From contig NC_057862.1 in the NCBI RefSeq assembly GCF_019393635.1, positions 268,288,441 through 268,352,440 of the forward strand: DNA of 64,000 nt, given 5' to 3'. Of this stretch, positions 36,901-51,900 are shown in pieces. The notes under the pieces are model-generated. The model was not told the DNA's origin and did no database searches. It saw only the letters and a program-made list of their open reading frames with translations. Made by a program: the position numbers and the translations under genes. Within the stretch, counting starts at the first letter, position 1; each line of letters begins with the position of its first letter. Source of the DNA: Dromiciops gliroides (Eukaryota; Chordata; Mammalia; Microbiotheria; Microbiotheriidae).

Positions 36901-39900
36901 CAAGGATGCCCATGTCACCGGATCACAGAGTGCATGGAGGGGATGGGGATAGTTTTTTTTTTGGGGGGGGGGCCCAATGAGGGTTAAGTGACTTGCCCAG
37001 GGTCATGCAGCTAGTGTCAAGTGTCTGGGGTCAGATTTGAATTTAGGTCCTTCTGAATCTGGGGTCAGTGCTTTATCCACTGTGCCACCTAGCCACCCCC
37101 GAGGGATGTTAGGATAAAAGAAGATTGAAAGGGTAGGAAGGGACAAAGATATGAAGGGGTATGAAGGCCAAACAGGATCGTATATTCAATCTTAGACATA
37201 AATAATAGTGAGCCATTGGAGTGTACTGAGTAGTAGGGTAATAGGGCCAGACTTGTACTTTAAGAAGACCATTTGGCAGTAGGATGGAGCAGGGTGGAGA
37301 GCAATGAGGCAAGGAGTCTAACCATCAGACTACTGCAATAGTCCAGGTGTAAGGTGATGAGTGCCTGTACCAGGGTGGTTACAGTATCAGAAAAGGGAAT
37401 GTGTGCAAGAGACAGAAAGATAAAATCGGCAGTTCTTGGGAAGGGGGGTGGTGAGTGAGAAGCTGAGGATAACACTTGGGTTGCAAACCTGGGTGACTAG
37501 GAGGATGGTGTTACTCTCAATAGTAATAGGGAAATTAGGAAGAAGGGAGGGAAAAGAAGGCCCAGGAAGAGCTTTGGCATATGCCCATAGTTAATGGGAG
37601 CAAACTGGATGAAGATCCAATAAAGGAGACAGATGGATAGATTAGATAAGTAGGATGAGAATCAAGAGTGTGGTCACAAAAACTTATAGAGAGGAGAGAA
37701 TAACCAAGAGAAGAGGGTGATTAACAATGCCATAGGATGCAGAGATGTCAACAAGGCTAAGAATTTAGGAAAGGTATTAGATTTGGTAATTAAAAGATTA
37801 TTGGTACTTTGGAGAACACCTGTCAGTTGAATTATGAAGTCAGAAGCCAGACTGCTGAAGATTTAGAAACAAGTGAGGAGAGGAATCCAAGGCAGCACAT
37901 GTAGATGGTTTTCTCAAGAAGTTTAGTTAAGAAAGGGAAGAGAATGAAGAAAAGCAGGGATGGTAGGAGCAAGTTAGGGTTTTTTAAAGGCTAGGGGGAG
38001 AAATGTGGATGTTTTTATAAACAGAAGGGAAGGAATAAGTTGAAAGAAAGTGAAAATTAGAGAGTGGGGATAATAAAAGTGCAATCTGTTGGAGGAGGGG
38101 GAATAGAATGTAAACAGCAGTGCATATAAAAGAGTTTGTTTTGCCAAGGAGAAGGCCATCTCTTCATTTGAGACAGGAATGAAGGAGGAAATAGTGGTAG
38201 AAGTCTGAGTGAAGTAAGATGAAAAGGGGGAAAGAACACTCTGGCATATGGTCTTAATTTTTCATTAAAGTATGAGGTGTGAGGACTTTAGCAGAGAGAA
38301 GTCATGGGAGCCTTGAGAAGGGATGAAGTTTTAGAATAGCTACTGTGATGAGTGGGGAAATAAATTAATTAGGAGAGTATAAAAAGATTGCTTGGCTCCA
38401 GTGAGGGCCCAGATGGCCTGTATTGTTATGTCATGTACCCTTTTTCACTTTCTACAATCACAAGAATGACACAGAAATTAAAAAAATAATCCTCATTCCT
38501 GACACTGCTATATTCCCTATAAATTTCACCAACATTGATTTAAGATTTAAAGTGAGTCTCTTCTAAGAACTGATTCCTTTCAAATTCCAGTATAACACAA
38601 ACCCTGTAATTTCTTATTCTTAAGGAATAATGTAATAATTTGCCTACCTATCACTTAGTTTAAAAAGACAAAGCCTTAATCATACTTCATACTTTATAAA
38701 TCATTCTTGAAAACTCAATGACTAAAACAACTTTTCTGACTGTACTATTTTAACATGTGATTAAACCACTGTTTTCCTGGCTCTGTGTGACCTTTGAGTG
38801 CTTTTCTATATTCTTTTATTAAAATGTTAAAATATTTTTTCCAGTGGGGGGTAATAACAGCCTTAATTTAGCTCTATGCGATGTACATATGTAGAAATGG
38901 AGGTCAATTTGTGTGGGAAGAATCTAACAACTCAAAATTCCAGTTAGTGCAATAAATAGGGTAAGTACACAGTATCTTAAGAATAAAATTAGGGGACAAG
39001 TCACTAAAGAGCTCCTTCCGTTTATTTCTTGAAGTATTTAGAAACTGTAGAACAAAGTTAAAGGTATCAGTATAACTACATCTGACTGCCTTAAGAAAAA
39101 AAAACATCTATTTTTCAGTTGTTGGGCTAGCAAAAATCAAAATGTATGTGTAGATTGTCTTTCTGAGACAAAACAGTATTATGTCCATTTTTTGCTCATG
39201 AACTACAAATCTATTATGTACAACTTGCCATTCCTTTTAAATATGTAATAAAATTATCATGTAACTTTTCTCCCTTTTTTTCTTCCTTCCACCCAAGAAA
39301 AAGCTATCATTGGACATAAGTATGTATATATGTAAAATCATTCTATACATACTCTTTATTTATTAGTTCTTTCTCTGGGTGCAGATAGTGTCTTCCTTCA
39401 CAGATCTTTTGTAGTCAATTTGGGTATTTATAATAGTCAAAATGGCTTATTCACTCAAAGTTGTTTTCTTGGTTCTGCTTGTTTCACTCTTCATTATTTC
39501 ATGCAAGTCCATCCATGTTTTTCTAAGATCACTGAGCTCATCATTTTTTATAGCATAGTAGTATTTCATCATGATCACATTCCACAACTTGTTCAGCCAT
39601 TCCCTAATTGATGGGCATTCCTGCAAGTTCTGGCTTTTTGCCACCACAAAGAGAGCTATTATAATATTTTGGAACATGTAGGTTCTTTTCCCTAGTCATC
39701 TCTGGAAACAGACCTAGTAATGGTATTTCTGGGTCAAAGGGTCTAAGTAGTTTAATAGTTATTAAACACAATTGGACATAATTCCAGATTGCTCACTAAA
39801 ATGGCTGTATTAGTTTACAGTTCCACCAAGGGTGAATTAGTGTCCCAGTTTTTTCACATCCCCTCCAACATTTGATGCTTTCCCCTTCAATCATTTTAGC

Positions 39901-42900
39901 CAAGTTGATAGGTGTAAAATGATATCTCAAGGTTGTTTTTGTTTTGTTTTTTTTATGGAGCAATGAGGGTTAAGTGACTTGCCCAGGGTCACACAGCTAG
40001 TAAGTGTCAAGTGTCTGAGGCCGGATTTGAACTTAGGTCCTCCTGAATCCAGTGTCAGTGCTTTATCCACTGTGCCACCTAGGTGCTCCTAAAGGTTGTT
40101 TTAATTTGCATTTTCCTAATCAATGATTTAAAGCATTTTTTCATATGACTACAAATTGTTTTGATTTCTTCATCAGAAAACTGCTTGTTCATATCCTTTG
40201 ACCATTTATCAATTAGGGAACAACTCATATTCTTATAGTTTTGATAAAGTTCTTTATCTACATGTACAAATTATACATACATATACATACACATACACAC
40301 ATATCAGAGAAAACAGACATGGAAAAATAAGAGTGAGATCTCAATGGGAATTATTCTGTTCTTAGAAATCAAAATATATACTCAGATCACTAAATCACGT
40401 TATCTCTTTCAAATACTACATCTGATTTAGTGTATTTTAGATGCAACGTATTAAAAGTTGTACATAGGTAAAGTGTTTTCATATAACACATTATTCTATT
40501 AACGTAGATATATTCAAAATGCAAGTTATCTTTAAAGACAGTAATAGTCTATGAGAAAAGTAAAATGTAGACATTTTATAAACTGAGAACTAATTATATT
40601 GTGAGAACTGATTTTTTAAATATATAGCATACCTGACTTGTTCTGATTTGTCAAGAAAATATTCAAAGACATTGTTCATTATAACAACATCAGCATTTTG
40701 AAGAAGTGAGGCCTGAGTACATATATTTGCATGATGCACCTGTAGATGACAATGAATTCATGTAAGAGACAAAAAGTTAGCCAGTAAACTACATCCCACC
40801 CAAGACTGACTTTCTCCCCTCAAATCATCCCTTTACCAAACTTTCTTACTACTGTCAAGGGCAAATCCATCCTTTTAATCACTTAGATTTGAAACTACAA
40901 AATCATAACTGAGTTCTCACTTTTACTTGTCAAGCCTTAAGTGTGTGGACTAACTCAATAATCTAACTGATCTCCTTACTTCCAGTCTATTCTTTTCTTT
41001 TTTAGTGAGGCAATTAGGGTTAAGTGACTTGCCCAGGGTCACACAGCTAGTAAGTGTTTAAGTGTCTGAGGTCGGATTTGAACTCAGGTCCTCCTGACTC
41101 CAGGGCCAGTGCTCTATCCACTGCACCACCTAGCTGCCCCCAGTCTATTCTTTTCTAATCCATCCTCCAGAACTAGCTGTCAAGACACTCCTAAAGTTTT
41201 TGTGATTGTAATACTTCCCTGCTCAATATACTCCAGTGGCTCACTATTATTTCTTTCTTGTTGTATATTATTTATACATGTGTAAGTACATATATTCATA
41301 CATATGTATATTGATAAATAAAACCACTAAATACACAAATTCCTCTGTTTGGCATTTAAAACTCCTTCACAAATTTATTTCAACCTATTTTTCCACTTCT
41401 ATTATATATTACATAGTACAGTAGATAGAGCCATGGGGCCTGGAGTCAAAGACTGAGTTCAAATCCAGCTCAGGTGCTTATTACTATGTGACCACGGCTA
41501 AGTATTTAAATTTTGCCTGCCTCAGTTTCCTCAACTATAAAATGAGAATAATAGCACCTATTCTCCCAGGGTTAATGTAAGGAACAAATGAATATGTGTA
41601 AAGAACAGCCCAGAGCCTAGCATGTAAGAAGTTACCTTATAAATCCTTGTTCCCTTCCCCTTCCCCGTAATTCCATGTCCTTCTTTGGTTCAGCAAAAGA
41701 CCTTTCTTTCTGGTTCCATGTACTTTGGTTGTCAATCTCTTATTTCTCTTCCTCTGCATAGACTATATATAGTTTCCCATGCTGATAATGTACTCCTTGT
41801 TGCTGTCTCTTAGAATCCTTAGTCTCCTTCAAAGCTCCAAATAGGAGTAAACTCAGTTGATACTGTCCATTCCCACTAATTACCTTGTATTTCCATGTTT
41901 TATATACACTTAAGTTTAAATATCTTTATTAAAATTATGTGGATGGTGCCCCTTCTCCAGCAAATTACCTTGTATTTTCATATTTTATATACCCTTAATT
42001 TAAATATTCTTATTCGAATTTATGTGTACACGCTGTCTCTTCCTACAGAATGTACTTTGAGGACAGAGACTCTGTCACAGAAATTAATAAATGCCTATTG
42101 ACTAAAATAACAATGAGTGGGAGCAGCTAGTGGCACAGTGGATAAAGCACCAGCCCTGGATTCAGGAGGACCTGAGTTCAAATCCGGCCTCAGACACTTG
42201 ACACCTGCTAGCTGTGTGACCCTGGCAAGGCACTTTACCCCCATTGCCCTCCCCCCAAATTAAAAACCCCCAAAATACAATGAGTACCTTTATCCTATCA
42301 CTAAACTTGTATTTGGCAATGATCATTTCTTGCAGCTGGCAAAATCTTGATTCATTTCCACTCCATGTAGCTGTAATGCTGAACTATAAAGATAACCCTA
42401 AAATAAAAGGAAATGGGATAATTATGACAGCTAAATTAACTTTTGCCAGCTTCAGAAGAAGGAAGACATTATCTTTAAAGAAAAAGGAAAAAGTACCTAA
42501 AATAAGGGAAAACCACCAAGAATAAAGTGATGAATAAAGCCCAGAAAACTTTGATTATACAGACAGTTCACCCTAAATGCAAATAAAAGCAAATTTATAC
42601 TTTACTTGGAATGTATTATGATTTTTAGGAGACTTTTCTTTGCAAAGATTTACAATCCTATTTATATTTTTGTTACACAACTATTAAGAAGAGTTACCAT
42701 GGCACAGTGGTTAGGGAGCTGGATCCAGAACCAGAAAAATAGCTGGTTCAAGTACTGCTTCTGACCTATACTATGTGATCCTTGGGAAATCACTTAAATT
42801 TTTGGTACCTTAGATAATGCTAAGACTGCAAGTTATAGAGAAGGTATTGACTTTCATTTGTAAATTGAATGGTCTCACCTAGGAGGTTCTTTTAACAATA

Positions 42901-45900
42901 ATATCACAGGTTTCAGTCCTTATCCCAAATCAACTGTTATATTAGTTTGCAGTTAATCAAAAATGAAGAAACCTATTATAGGGGAAGATGGCCAGTAGTG
43001 TAGTGAGTGATGAGAATTAAGCCTAAGACTTGGCAATTTATTGGACATCAGTCACAAAGTGACTGTTAGACACGGAGTTAACAGCTCAAATAGTGTTGTG
43101 CAGCTCAAGTGTTGCCTAGCAGCTCTCAGCTCAAGAATCCAAGCAGGCAGCAGAGTGTGGTTGAAGGCTTCTTTATTCATCTTAGCAAAGATGAGCACTC
43201 TTCTGAATGTGCTGGAGAGTGAACTGAAGTGAGGTTCCACACCGTTATTTATACCCACACAAAGGTCCCACCTGAACAATCACATTACAGCTTCTATTTA
43301 CTACAGCATTACAGAAACTACCAATCACAGCACATATTACCAACCCTCCATATATGGTAACTGTAAGACCAATCAGATGTGCATCAGTTGACCAATCAAG
43401 ACTGCCCCATTAACGACCAATCAGATTGTGACACTAGGCCTTAACCTTATTCTGTGCACAAATGTCCATTTCTCACTAGAACTGTGCTATGTTAACGTAC
43501 ATAACTGTTTCAAGAACAAAACTTAAGTCGGGGTTTGAATATCGGAGTCACATGGAAATCACCTCGGGCGCCACAAGGTGAATTCCCAGCCTAAGCTCAG
43601 TTCCACAAAGCAGAGGCCCCATTCCAAGCCCTGGTCAGGCCCAAGTCCCAGGGGACTTAGCTTCGCAGAGCTTTATATGCCAGGTGGTCTCCTACTGGAA
43701 GTTTGGGCAACAAAGTAGTGGGGTTTGAAACTAAATTCACTATCTTTAGGGTTCTGAGAAGAATCCAAATATGGTCTTTTCTCTCACTACCTAAATAAGG
43801 ATAATTAATAATTATAAGTTTTAATTTATCCATTAAATATAACTAAAATGACCTTTTTCTTTGCAAGAAAACTCCAGTTCGTCTACAAAGTCATGAAAAG
43901 TCAGACACAATTGAACAAAATGACCTAGAAATCTACGTGAGGCAAAAGGAAATTGATTGCCATTAATTAATTTCTATAATAATAAATGAGAAGTCCTGGG
44001 ATAGTAGAGAGAGGGTTAGAATTGGGAGTTGGGAAAAACTAGATTCAAATTTTGCACCTGACATTTACTAGCTATGATCCCAGGAAGGCATCTTAGCATC
44101 TCTGTTTCAGGTAACTCCCTAGGTCTTATTTACTTAATCAGGAATTTCCAGCCTGCAGTAAGGTAACCCCAGGAGTTACAAGAAGCTTTGTCAAGAAGAC
44201 AAAGGGAATAAAATTATCTATATTACCCTACTGAAATATTCCAAAAAATGGTAGTGTTAGTGAAAAAGTTTTGTGGGTTGGAAAAAAGACTAGTGAGAAG
44301 GTGGGGACAAGGTGGGAAAAGGAAGGCACATTTGAAAAACTTGAGACAGTTCAAGAAGTAATTGCTACTTATCTAAACCAAATAATAGCTAGCATTTATA
44401 TAATGCTTTACAAATATTATTTCAGTTTATCCTCATAACTCTGGGAGGCAGATACCATTATTAATGTCTTTTTACAGATATTATTATTATTTATTTTTGC
44501 AGGGCAATGAGGGTTAAGTGACTTGCCCAGGGTCACACAGCTAGTAAGTGTCAAGTGTCTGAGGCTGGGTTTGAACTCAGGTCCTCCTGAATCCAGGGCC
44601 AGCGCTTTCTCCACTGCGCCACCTAGCTGGCCCCTTTACAGATATTTATCATCCCACAAACACCTCCTACCCAAAAAACAAAAAATCCACAATCTCTAAC
44701 CATTAGTTTGGAGAGGCTATTCTTTTCTCTTAAAATTGCATGTTAATAGGTAGAAGCTTTAATATAAAAAATAAATCCAGTATCAAAAAGTCAACTTTTA
44801 TGACATAGCAGATATTGATTCTTCTAAAGACACTTTAATAAACTGATACATCTGAGTCTACTGCTTCTGTTCATATACTTAAACAAGTATGCTAATGAGA
44901 ATAAGAATGCTCATTTCAATTATGTGGTAAAACTTTTTAAAATTTACTACAAGTAATGAATTTTAAAAATGATGTTAAGGGGTACCTAGGTGGCACAGTG
45001 GACAAAGCACTGGCCCTGGATTCAGGAGGACCTTGTTAAGGGCTAAAATTCTAGCTAAACTGTCTAAAATGAGTGGTCGCCAATAAATTATAAGCTTTAG
45101 CAAGAGTTAGACTTTTAAGCATTTATTAAGGAGAATAAGAATTTGGTAAAGAGAGAGAAAGGCCTAGATTCCTATCTATTAAAGGGAGAGCACATTTCTA
45201 GCTCCCTTCTCCGCCAGAGTCCTCAGGAAAGAGCATGAGACCGAGCGCCATCTCTCCTTCCTCCTCCACTAGCCCGCGTCACTTCCTGACGCCAAAGAAA
45301 AGACTTCTGGTCTTGCCCTCAAAGACCTTCGCTTCATGGGTGGAACTCTTCTACAGTAAGTCTCCAGCAGGTGGCGTCATTCCAAACGTTACAACCTGAG
45401 TTCAAATCCAGCCTCAGACACTTGACACTTCCTAGCTGTGTGACCCTGGGCAAGTCACTTAACCCCAATTGCCTCCCCCGCCCCCAAAAGAAAACCCCAA
45501 ACCAAACCAAAATTAAAATGATGTTAAGGAATATTTAGGATGCCAAGTGTAACCAGAGGGCTTTATTTACAACTAAATCTTTCAGGTCAACACTTTTTAA
45601 TCAGTGTTCAGATGCAAATTAGCAAAAGGTATGAAAAAAAAGAAGACAGCATGGAAGTCAATAATCAACAAAAAGAGTACCTACATGGTATAATTTATTT
45701 AATGTTTTTGTGTCATCAATACTTTTATAATTTGTAGGAATATATGATACTTTCTATCTGTGTCACCTTGGGCAAGTTATTTAACTTTACTTGGCCTCAG
45801 TTTCCTCCTTTTTAGACTATAACATTTCCAAAGTGCTTTCTATCTCAAGATCTATGATTCTATGAGAGATCACAAAAACTGGTCTTAAGAAGACATAACT

Positions 45901-48900
45901 CAATATTCCCATGTAAGATTTTAGTGCCCACATATTTGTGACACCTTCTATATGTCCCAACCTCACTGGTTCAATTTAGTGTACTCCTAGTCTAAGAAAT
46001 TAAATTTATCTATTCCCTTGGATGGCAGCAGGCAAAAATCACGTTAGCATTAAAAAAAAATTCACATTAAAAATATTCAAGTTCCTGTACTAGACCTTAC
46101 CACAAAAAGCACTGGGCCAAGCCTGGAACCAACATCAACCAAGACCTTTCCAGACAGATCCGGGAGTACATGCTGATAAATGAACTTTAATTCCAAAGAG
46201 GAAAAGGAATGAGAAATAAATCCTGAAGAATCAGAACAGAATAAAAACAAAGGTTTTCCATTACTACAAGGTATTTACTCAGATTCAAAAAGGTATTGCA
46301 TTGCTAATTCTTTTACTTATATTTATAAAGGATACTTCTTAATCTATTAAGTATCTACAAGTGAGGATTAATAAGAAGAAAAACTCAGGTTAACTTCCCA
46401 TATTACTTTCAATCCTGAACCTCTTTTCTGGAGAAGGAATATTAATATTTTTTGTTTTGTTTTGTTTTGGTTTTTTAGTGAGGCAATTGGGGTTAAGTGA
46501 CTTGCCCAGGGTCACACAGCTAGTAAGGGTCAAGTGTCTGAGGCCGTATTTGAACTCAGGTCCTCCTGAATCCAGGACTGGTGCTTTATCCACTGCACCA
46601 CCTAGCTGCCCCAGGAATATTAATATTAATAGCTGACATTTCTATAGCACTATGACTTATAAAGTGCATTAATTAGCTCACTTAGTCCTCACCACAATCC
46701 TGTGAGGGATTATTCTTCCCATTTTACAGATGAAGAAACTAAGGCTTAGAAATGTAGGAGGTAGGAATTCAGGTTTCTCCTGACCTCAAATCCAGTACTT
46801 TTCCCAAAAGTCAAGTGGCACAGTGGCTAGAGCACAGGGCCCAGAGTTAGAAAGACCTGAGTTCAAATCTAGTCTCAGACACTTACTAGCAGTGTGACCT
46901 GAAGGAAGTGTAAAAAGAATAAATAATAATAATAAATAATAGCATTTACCTAATAGGACTGTTGTGAGGATCAAATGAGGTAAGTTAAGTGCTTAGCAAA
47001 GTGCCTAGCCCATAATAAGCACATTATTATTATACCTTCTCTCAAGAGAAAATGCTAAGTGAGTACTTCTGAGCTCTTCCTAATCTTATCCAAATACATA
47101 TATTTTCTTTTCTTTCTTTCTTTCTTTTTTTGGCGGGGCAATGAGGGTTGTGTCAAGTGTCTGAGGCCACATTTGAACTCAAGTCCTCCTGAATCCAAGG
47201 CTGGTACTTTATCCACTGAAGCCACTTAACTGCCCCTACATATATTTTCTGAATGACAATCCATTTCTATCTTCAGTGACTCCAAATACTGAAATCCTAA
47301 CATGACAACAAAATGTCCATGTGTTTTGGTTTACCATTCTGAAGTGCTCTAATTCCTATTCAAGTCTTAGGAGAAAAAAGTATTTTTGGATTTTTCAAAA
47401 TAGTTCAATGGAATTAGAATTCAGGAAGTAGAAGTTGAAACTGGGTTCCAAATCTTGGCCTTGTTTCCTCTCCTCTTACCCTTAAATTCCCTGGGCCTCA
47501 GTTTCCCTTCCTGTAAAATAAGGGGACTGAACTAGATGACCAGTTTTCTTCCAGATCTAGATTTATGGTTTCATGATCCCCAAATGTAAGAGGGTACTAA
47601 GAATATTCAATTTAGTTGAAATCAACAGAATTTTGCAAACGAGGAAAATATCAATTCATTTTCTGATCCTAGTTCCAAGAATTTTAATATAATCCTGTTC
47701 GCATTTAGCGCTTCAAAGTAAAGAATAGCTTAACATAACACACTTAACATCACTTCCCCCATATAATAAATATGTGACACTAAAAAGTAATTAAAGGTTT
47801 TCCCTTCTTTAAGAAAACTCAATATAAAAATATGAAATTAAGGCAATGGTAATGATACATATTACAAAAAGATGATTAAATCTATAAAAGAATTTATAAC
47901 GTAGTAATTACCTACCATATAATACTTGTTTACAGACATTTGACAGAAAATAATAGTACTAATAGCTAATCTTGGGAACTACCAATTATTCAACAAGCAT
48001 TTATTAAGTTTCAATATACATTAGGCACTTAGGATAGAAATAAAAAAGAATTAAACAATCTCTGCTCAAAATTAGGGGGCAGCTAGGTGGTATAGTGGAT
48101 AGAACATGGGGCTTGGAATCATGAAGACTCATCTTCCTGATTTCAAATCCAGCCTCAGATACTTATTGCTGTGTGACCCTGGGCAAGGCACATAAATCAG
48201 ATTGTCTCAGATAACAAAAACAACAAAAATCATGTAATTGTCTTTTCTGTATCTATTGATATTACATGATTTTTGTTGTTTTTGTTATTGATGTAGTCAA
48301 CTATGCTCATATTTTGTGTAATAATTAATAATAATATACTCACAAAGTATGAGCATAGTTGACTATAATTGGACCAAGTCTACATTCCTGGTATAAATTC
48401 AGCCTGGTAGTTTCCTTGCTAATGTTCAAAATTCTTGTATCAATATGCATCGGAGATATCGATCTATAGTATTCTATTTTAACTCTCCTTGGTTGAGGAA
48501 TCAAGACTGTATTTGTGTCATAAAAGGAATTTGATGAGTCATCCTTTACATATTTTTAAAAATTTGATAGAATTTGATTGTAAATCCATCTTGTTTTGGA
48601 GTTTTCCCACTTTGGGAGTTCATTTATAGCCTTTTTTTTTTTTTTGACAGTTATTCAAGTTTTGCATTTCCTGTCTGGGCAACTTATATTTTTATGAATA
48701 TTGATCTATTTAATTTAGATCATCAAATTTATTGGCATATAATTAAGCGAAATAGCTCCTAATAATTGCTTTTATTGCATTGGATGTGAATTAACCTTTC
48801 GCTTAATTTTTAAAAAATCAAATTAGCTGATGACTTTTCTGCTTTATTAAAGAAAAAAGTTCTATTTTATTTATGAGAGTGAATGACCTTTAATTTTCAG

Positions 48901-51900
48901 TCTTGTTATTCTCTTTGATTTTCAGTACTTCTATTTTAGAATTTAGTTGGGGTTTTTTGATGTTGGCTTTCTGTTTTTTTCACCTGCATGTACAATTTGC
49001 CGGTCTTTTCCTTTTATTGAAGAAAATATTTATAGATAAAAATTATTTCCCTAAATACTACTTTTGCCACATCTCACAAATTTTGGTACATTGTCTCAGT
49101 GCTGTCATTATCTTTAATAAAATTAAATGTTATTTGTTCTTGTACCCACCCATTCTTTAGCATTAAGCTATTTAATTTCTAATTAATTTTTAATCTTTGC
49201 TCCAAAGGCCTCTTATTGAAAGTAATTTTATTGCATTAAGGTTCAAGAAAGATGCATTTATTATTTCTGTAATTTTATGAGGTTTTACAGCAATTCAATT
49301 TTTGAGAACATGACTTGCACAGATAAAAAAAAATAGGTATACTCCTTTTTATTCCCATTCAGAACTATCCACAGGGCTATCTTTAACTTTTCTAAAATTC
49401 TATTCAGGTCCAAACCAATTTTTTTTTTTGGGGGGGGGAAGGGAGATTTATCTAGGTCTTCGAGGAGTAAATTGAAGTTCTCCAAGTCTTAGAATTTTAC
49501 TGTCCATTTCTCTTTGTAACTCATTTAAATTTTCTTTTAAAAATTAGTTGCTCTCACTTGGTTCATATATTTACTTTTGATGACAATATATTATCTACAG
49601 CCATTTCAGCAAAACACAGCTTCTCTATCTCTTATAATTAGTGTTATTTTTATTTTGGCTTCACCCAAGATCACGACTGCTACCGTAGCCTTTTTTTTAC
49701 TTAAGCATGAAGTATAACTAATTCTGCTTTCCCTCTTATTTCCCCTTTCTTTTAAATTGTGTGTACCTTTCTGTTTCAGGTGTTTGTTATAAACATATTG
49801 TTGAGCTGTGGTATATGATTACAATGGAATATTATTGTGCTATAAGAAATGACAAGTAGAATGATTTCAGAAAGTCCTGGAAAGACTTATATGAACTGAT
49901 GTATAGTGAACTGAGCAGAACCAGGAGAACGTTGTACACAGTGACAGTAATATTATTCGATGAACTGTGACTGACTTAACTATTCTCAGCCATTCAATGA
50001 TCCAAGACAATCCCAAAGGACTAATGATGAAGCATACTATCCACATACAAAGAACAAACTAATATTGAGTGAACACAGACTACTTTTCACTTTATTTCTT
50101 TCATTTCTTTCTTTTATTTGAGTTTTATTGTACAAAAAGACTAATATGATAACATTTTACATACTTGCACATGTATAACCTCTATTTGTTTACCACCGCA
50201 GGGAGAAGGATGGAGGGATAGAATTTAGAACTCAAAAACTTTAAACAAAAAATGTTTATTAAAATACAGATAAGAAAAAGCAGAATAAACATATTGTTGG
50301 ATTCTAGTTTCTGATCCAATCTGCTATCCTCTTCTGTTTTTTGGGTGAGTCCATCCCATTTACAGTCACACTTGTGATTATGTACATCTCTCCATCCTAT
50401 TCTCTTATATTTTTCCTTTTTTCCCTCCCTCCTCTTTAAGAGTTCATTCTGCTTCTGACTAATGCCATCCTTAATCTATCCTCTTACTTTCCCCCTTTCC
50501 CTTTTCCTGTCCTATTTTCCTATTGGTTAAAATGTTTTTTCTTTATCCTTGTGTGTATGTATGTGTTTCTTCCCTCTCTTCACTAGTTCAGTTGAGAGTG
50601 AAGGTTCCATCACCTCTTCCTTGATGTATATACTTCTTATGCGACACACTGACATGAGGTAATTTTTGGCATTCTTCCTCTTCTTTTCTCCCTCTGCCAG
50701 GGTGTTCATCTTCCTTAGCCTTTTTTCTTTTGAGATCATCAAAACATAACAGAATCACTCCCAGGCCCACTGTCCCTCCCTCTATGACCAATAGTCATAA
50801 CAATAGAGTTCTGAGCAAATGTAAAATAGGTACAAGAGTAGGTAACACTTACATAGCACTTATTATGTGCCAGGTAAGCACTTTATAATTATTCTCTCAC
50901 TCAATCCTCACAACGATCTTGGGGGTGGATGCTATTATCATTCCCATTTAACAGATGAGGAAGAGGCAACTGGGGGTTAATTGACTTACCCATGGTCACA
51001 TACCTATTAAGTACCTGAGGCTGATTACAACTCAGGTTTTCATAACTTCTGGTCCGGATTTAAAGTTCGGTCTTAAGAACTTCAGGTCTGGTGCTTTATT
51101 TACTGTGCCCCCAGCTATATCATCACCCCCATGATGATGTTAACAGTTTAATCTTGTTTAGTCCCTTACAATTAATTGCTTGCTTAATCTAATCTTTTAT
51201 GCTTCTCAACTTCTGTGTTTGTCAAATTTTCTACTCAGTTCTAGTTTTTTTCATCAGGAATGCTTAGAAGTCCTCTATTTTGTAAAAGGCCCATTTCTTC
51301 CCCTATAGAATTATACAGTGGCACTCATTTCATAGTTCTTCAGCAATAAGTAAACTAAGAACTAAGAGATGAGTAGGAGAGGAACTAGAGACCTGCCAAG
51401 ATTTTCTGGATTATAGAGAAAGCAAGGGAGGAGTTCCAGGGGAAAAAAAAATCTACTTCTATTTCATTGACTACACTAAGCCTTTGACTGTGTGGATCAC
51501 AAGAAAAGTCCTCAAAGAGATGGCAGTACTTATCATCTTATTTGTCTTCTGAAGAACCTATATGTGGGTCAAGAAGCAACAGTTAGAACCAAACATGGAA
51601 CAACTGATTGGTTTAAGATTGGAAAAGGAGTATGACAAAGCTGTATATTGCCATCTACTTATTTAACTTGTATGCAGAGTACATTATGTGAAATGCCAGG
51701 CTGGATGAATCAAAAGCTGGAATTATGTGAAATGTCAGAAGAAATACAATCTCAGATATGCAAATGATACTACTCTGATGGTAAAAGAAACTTCTTGATG
51801 AGGGTGAAAGAGGACAATATAAAAGCTGACTTGAAGTTTAACATAAAAAATATTAAGATCTTGGCAACTGGTCCCATCACTTCCTGGCAGTCAGAGGGAG

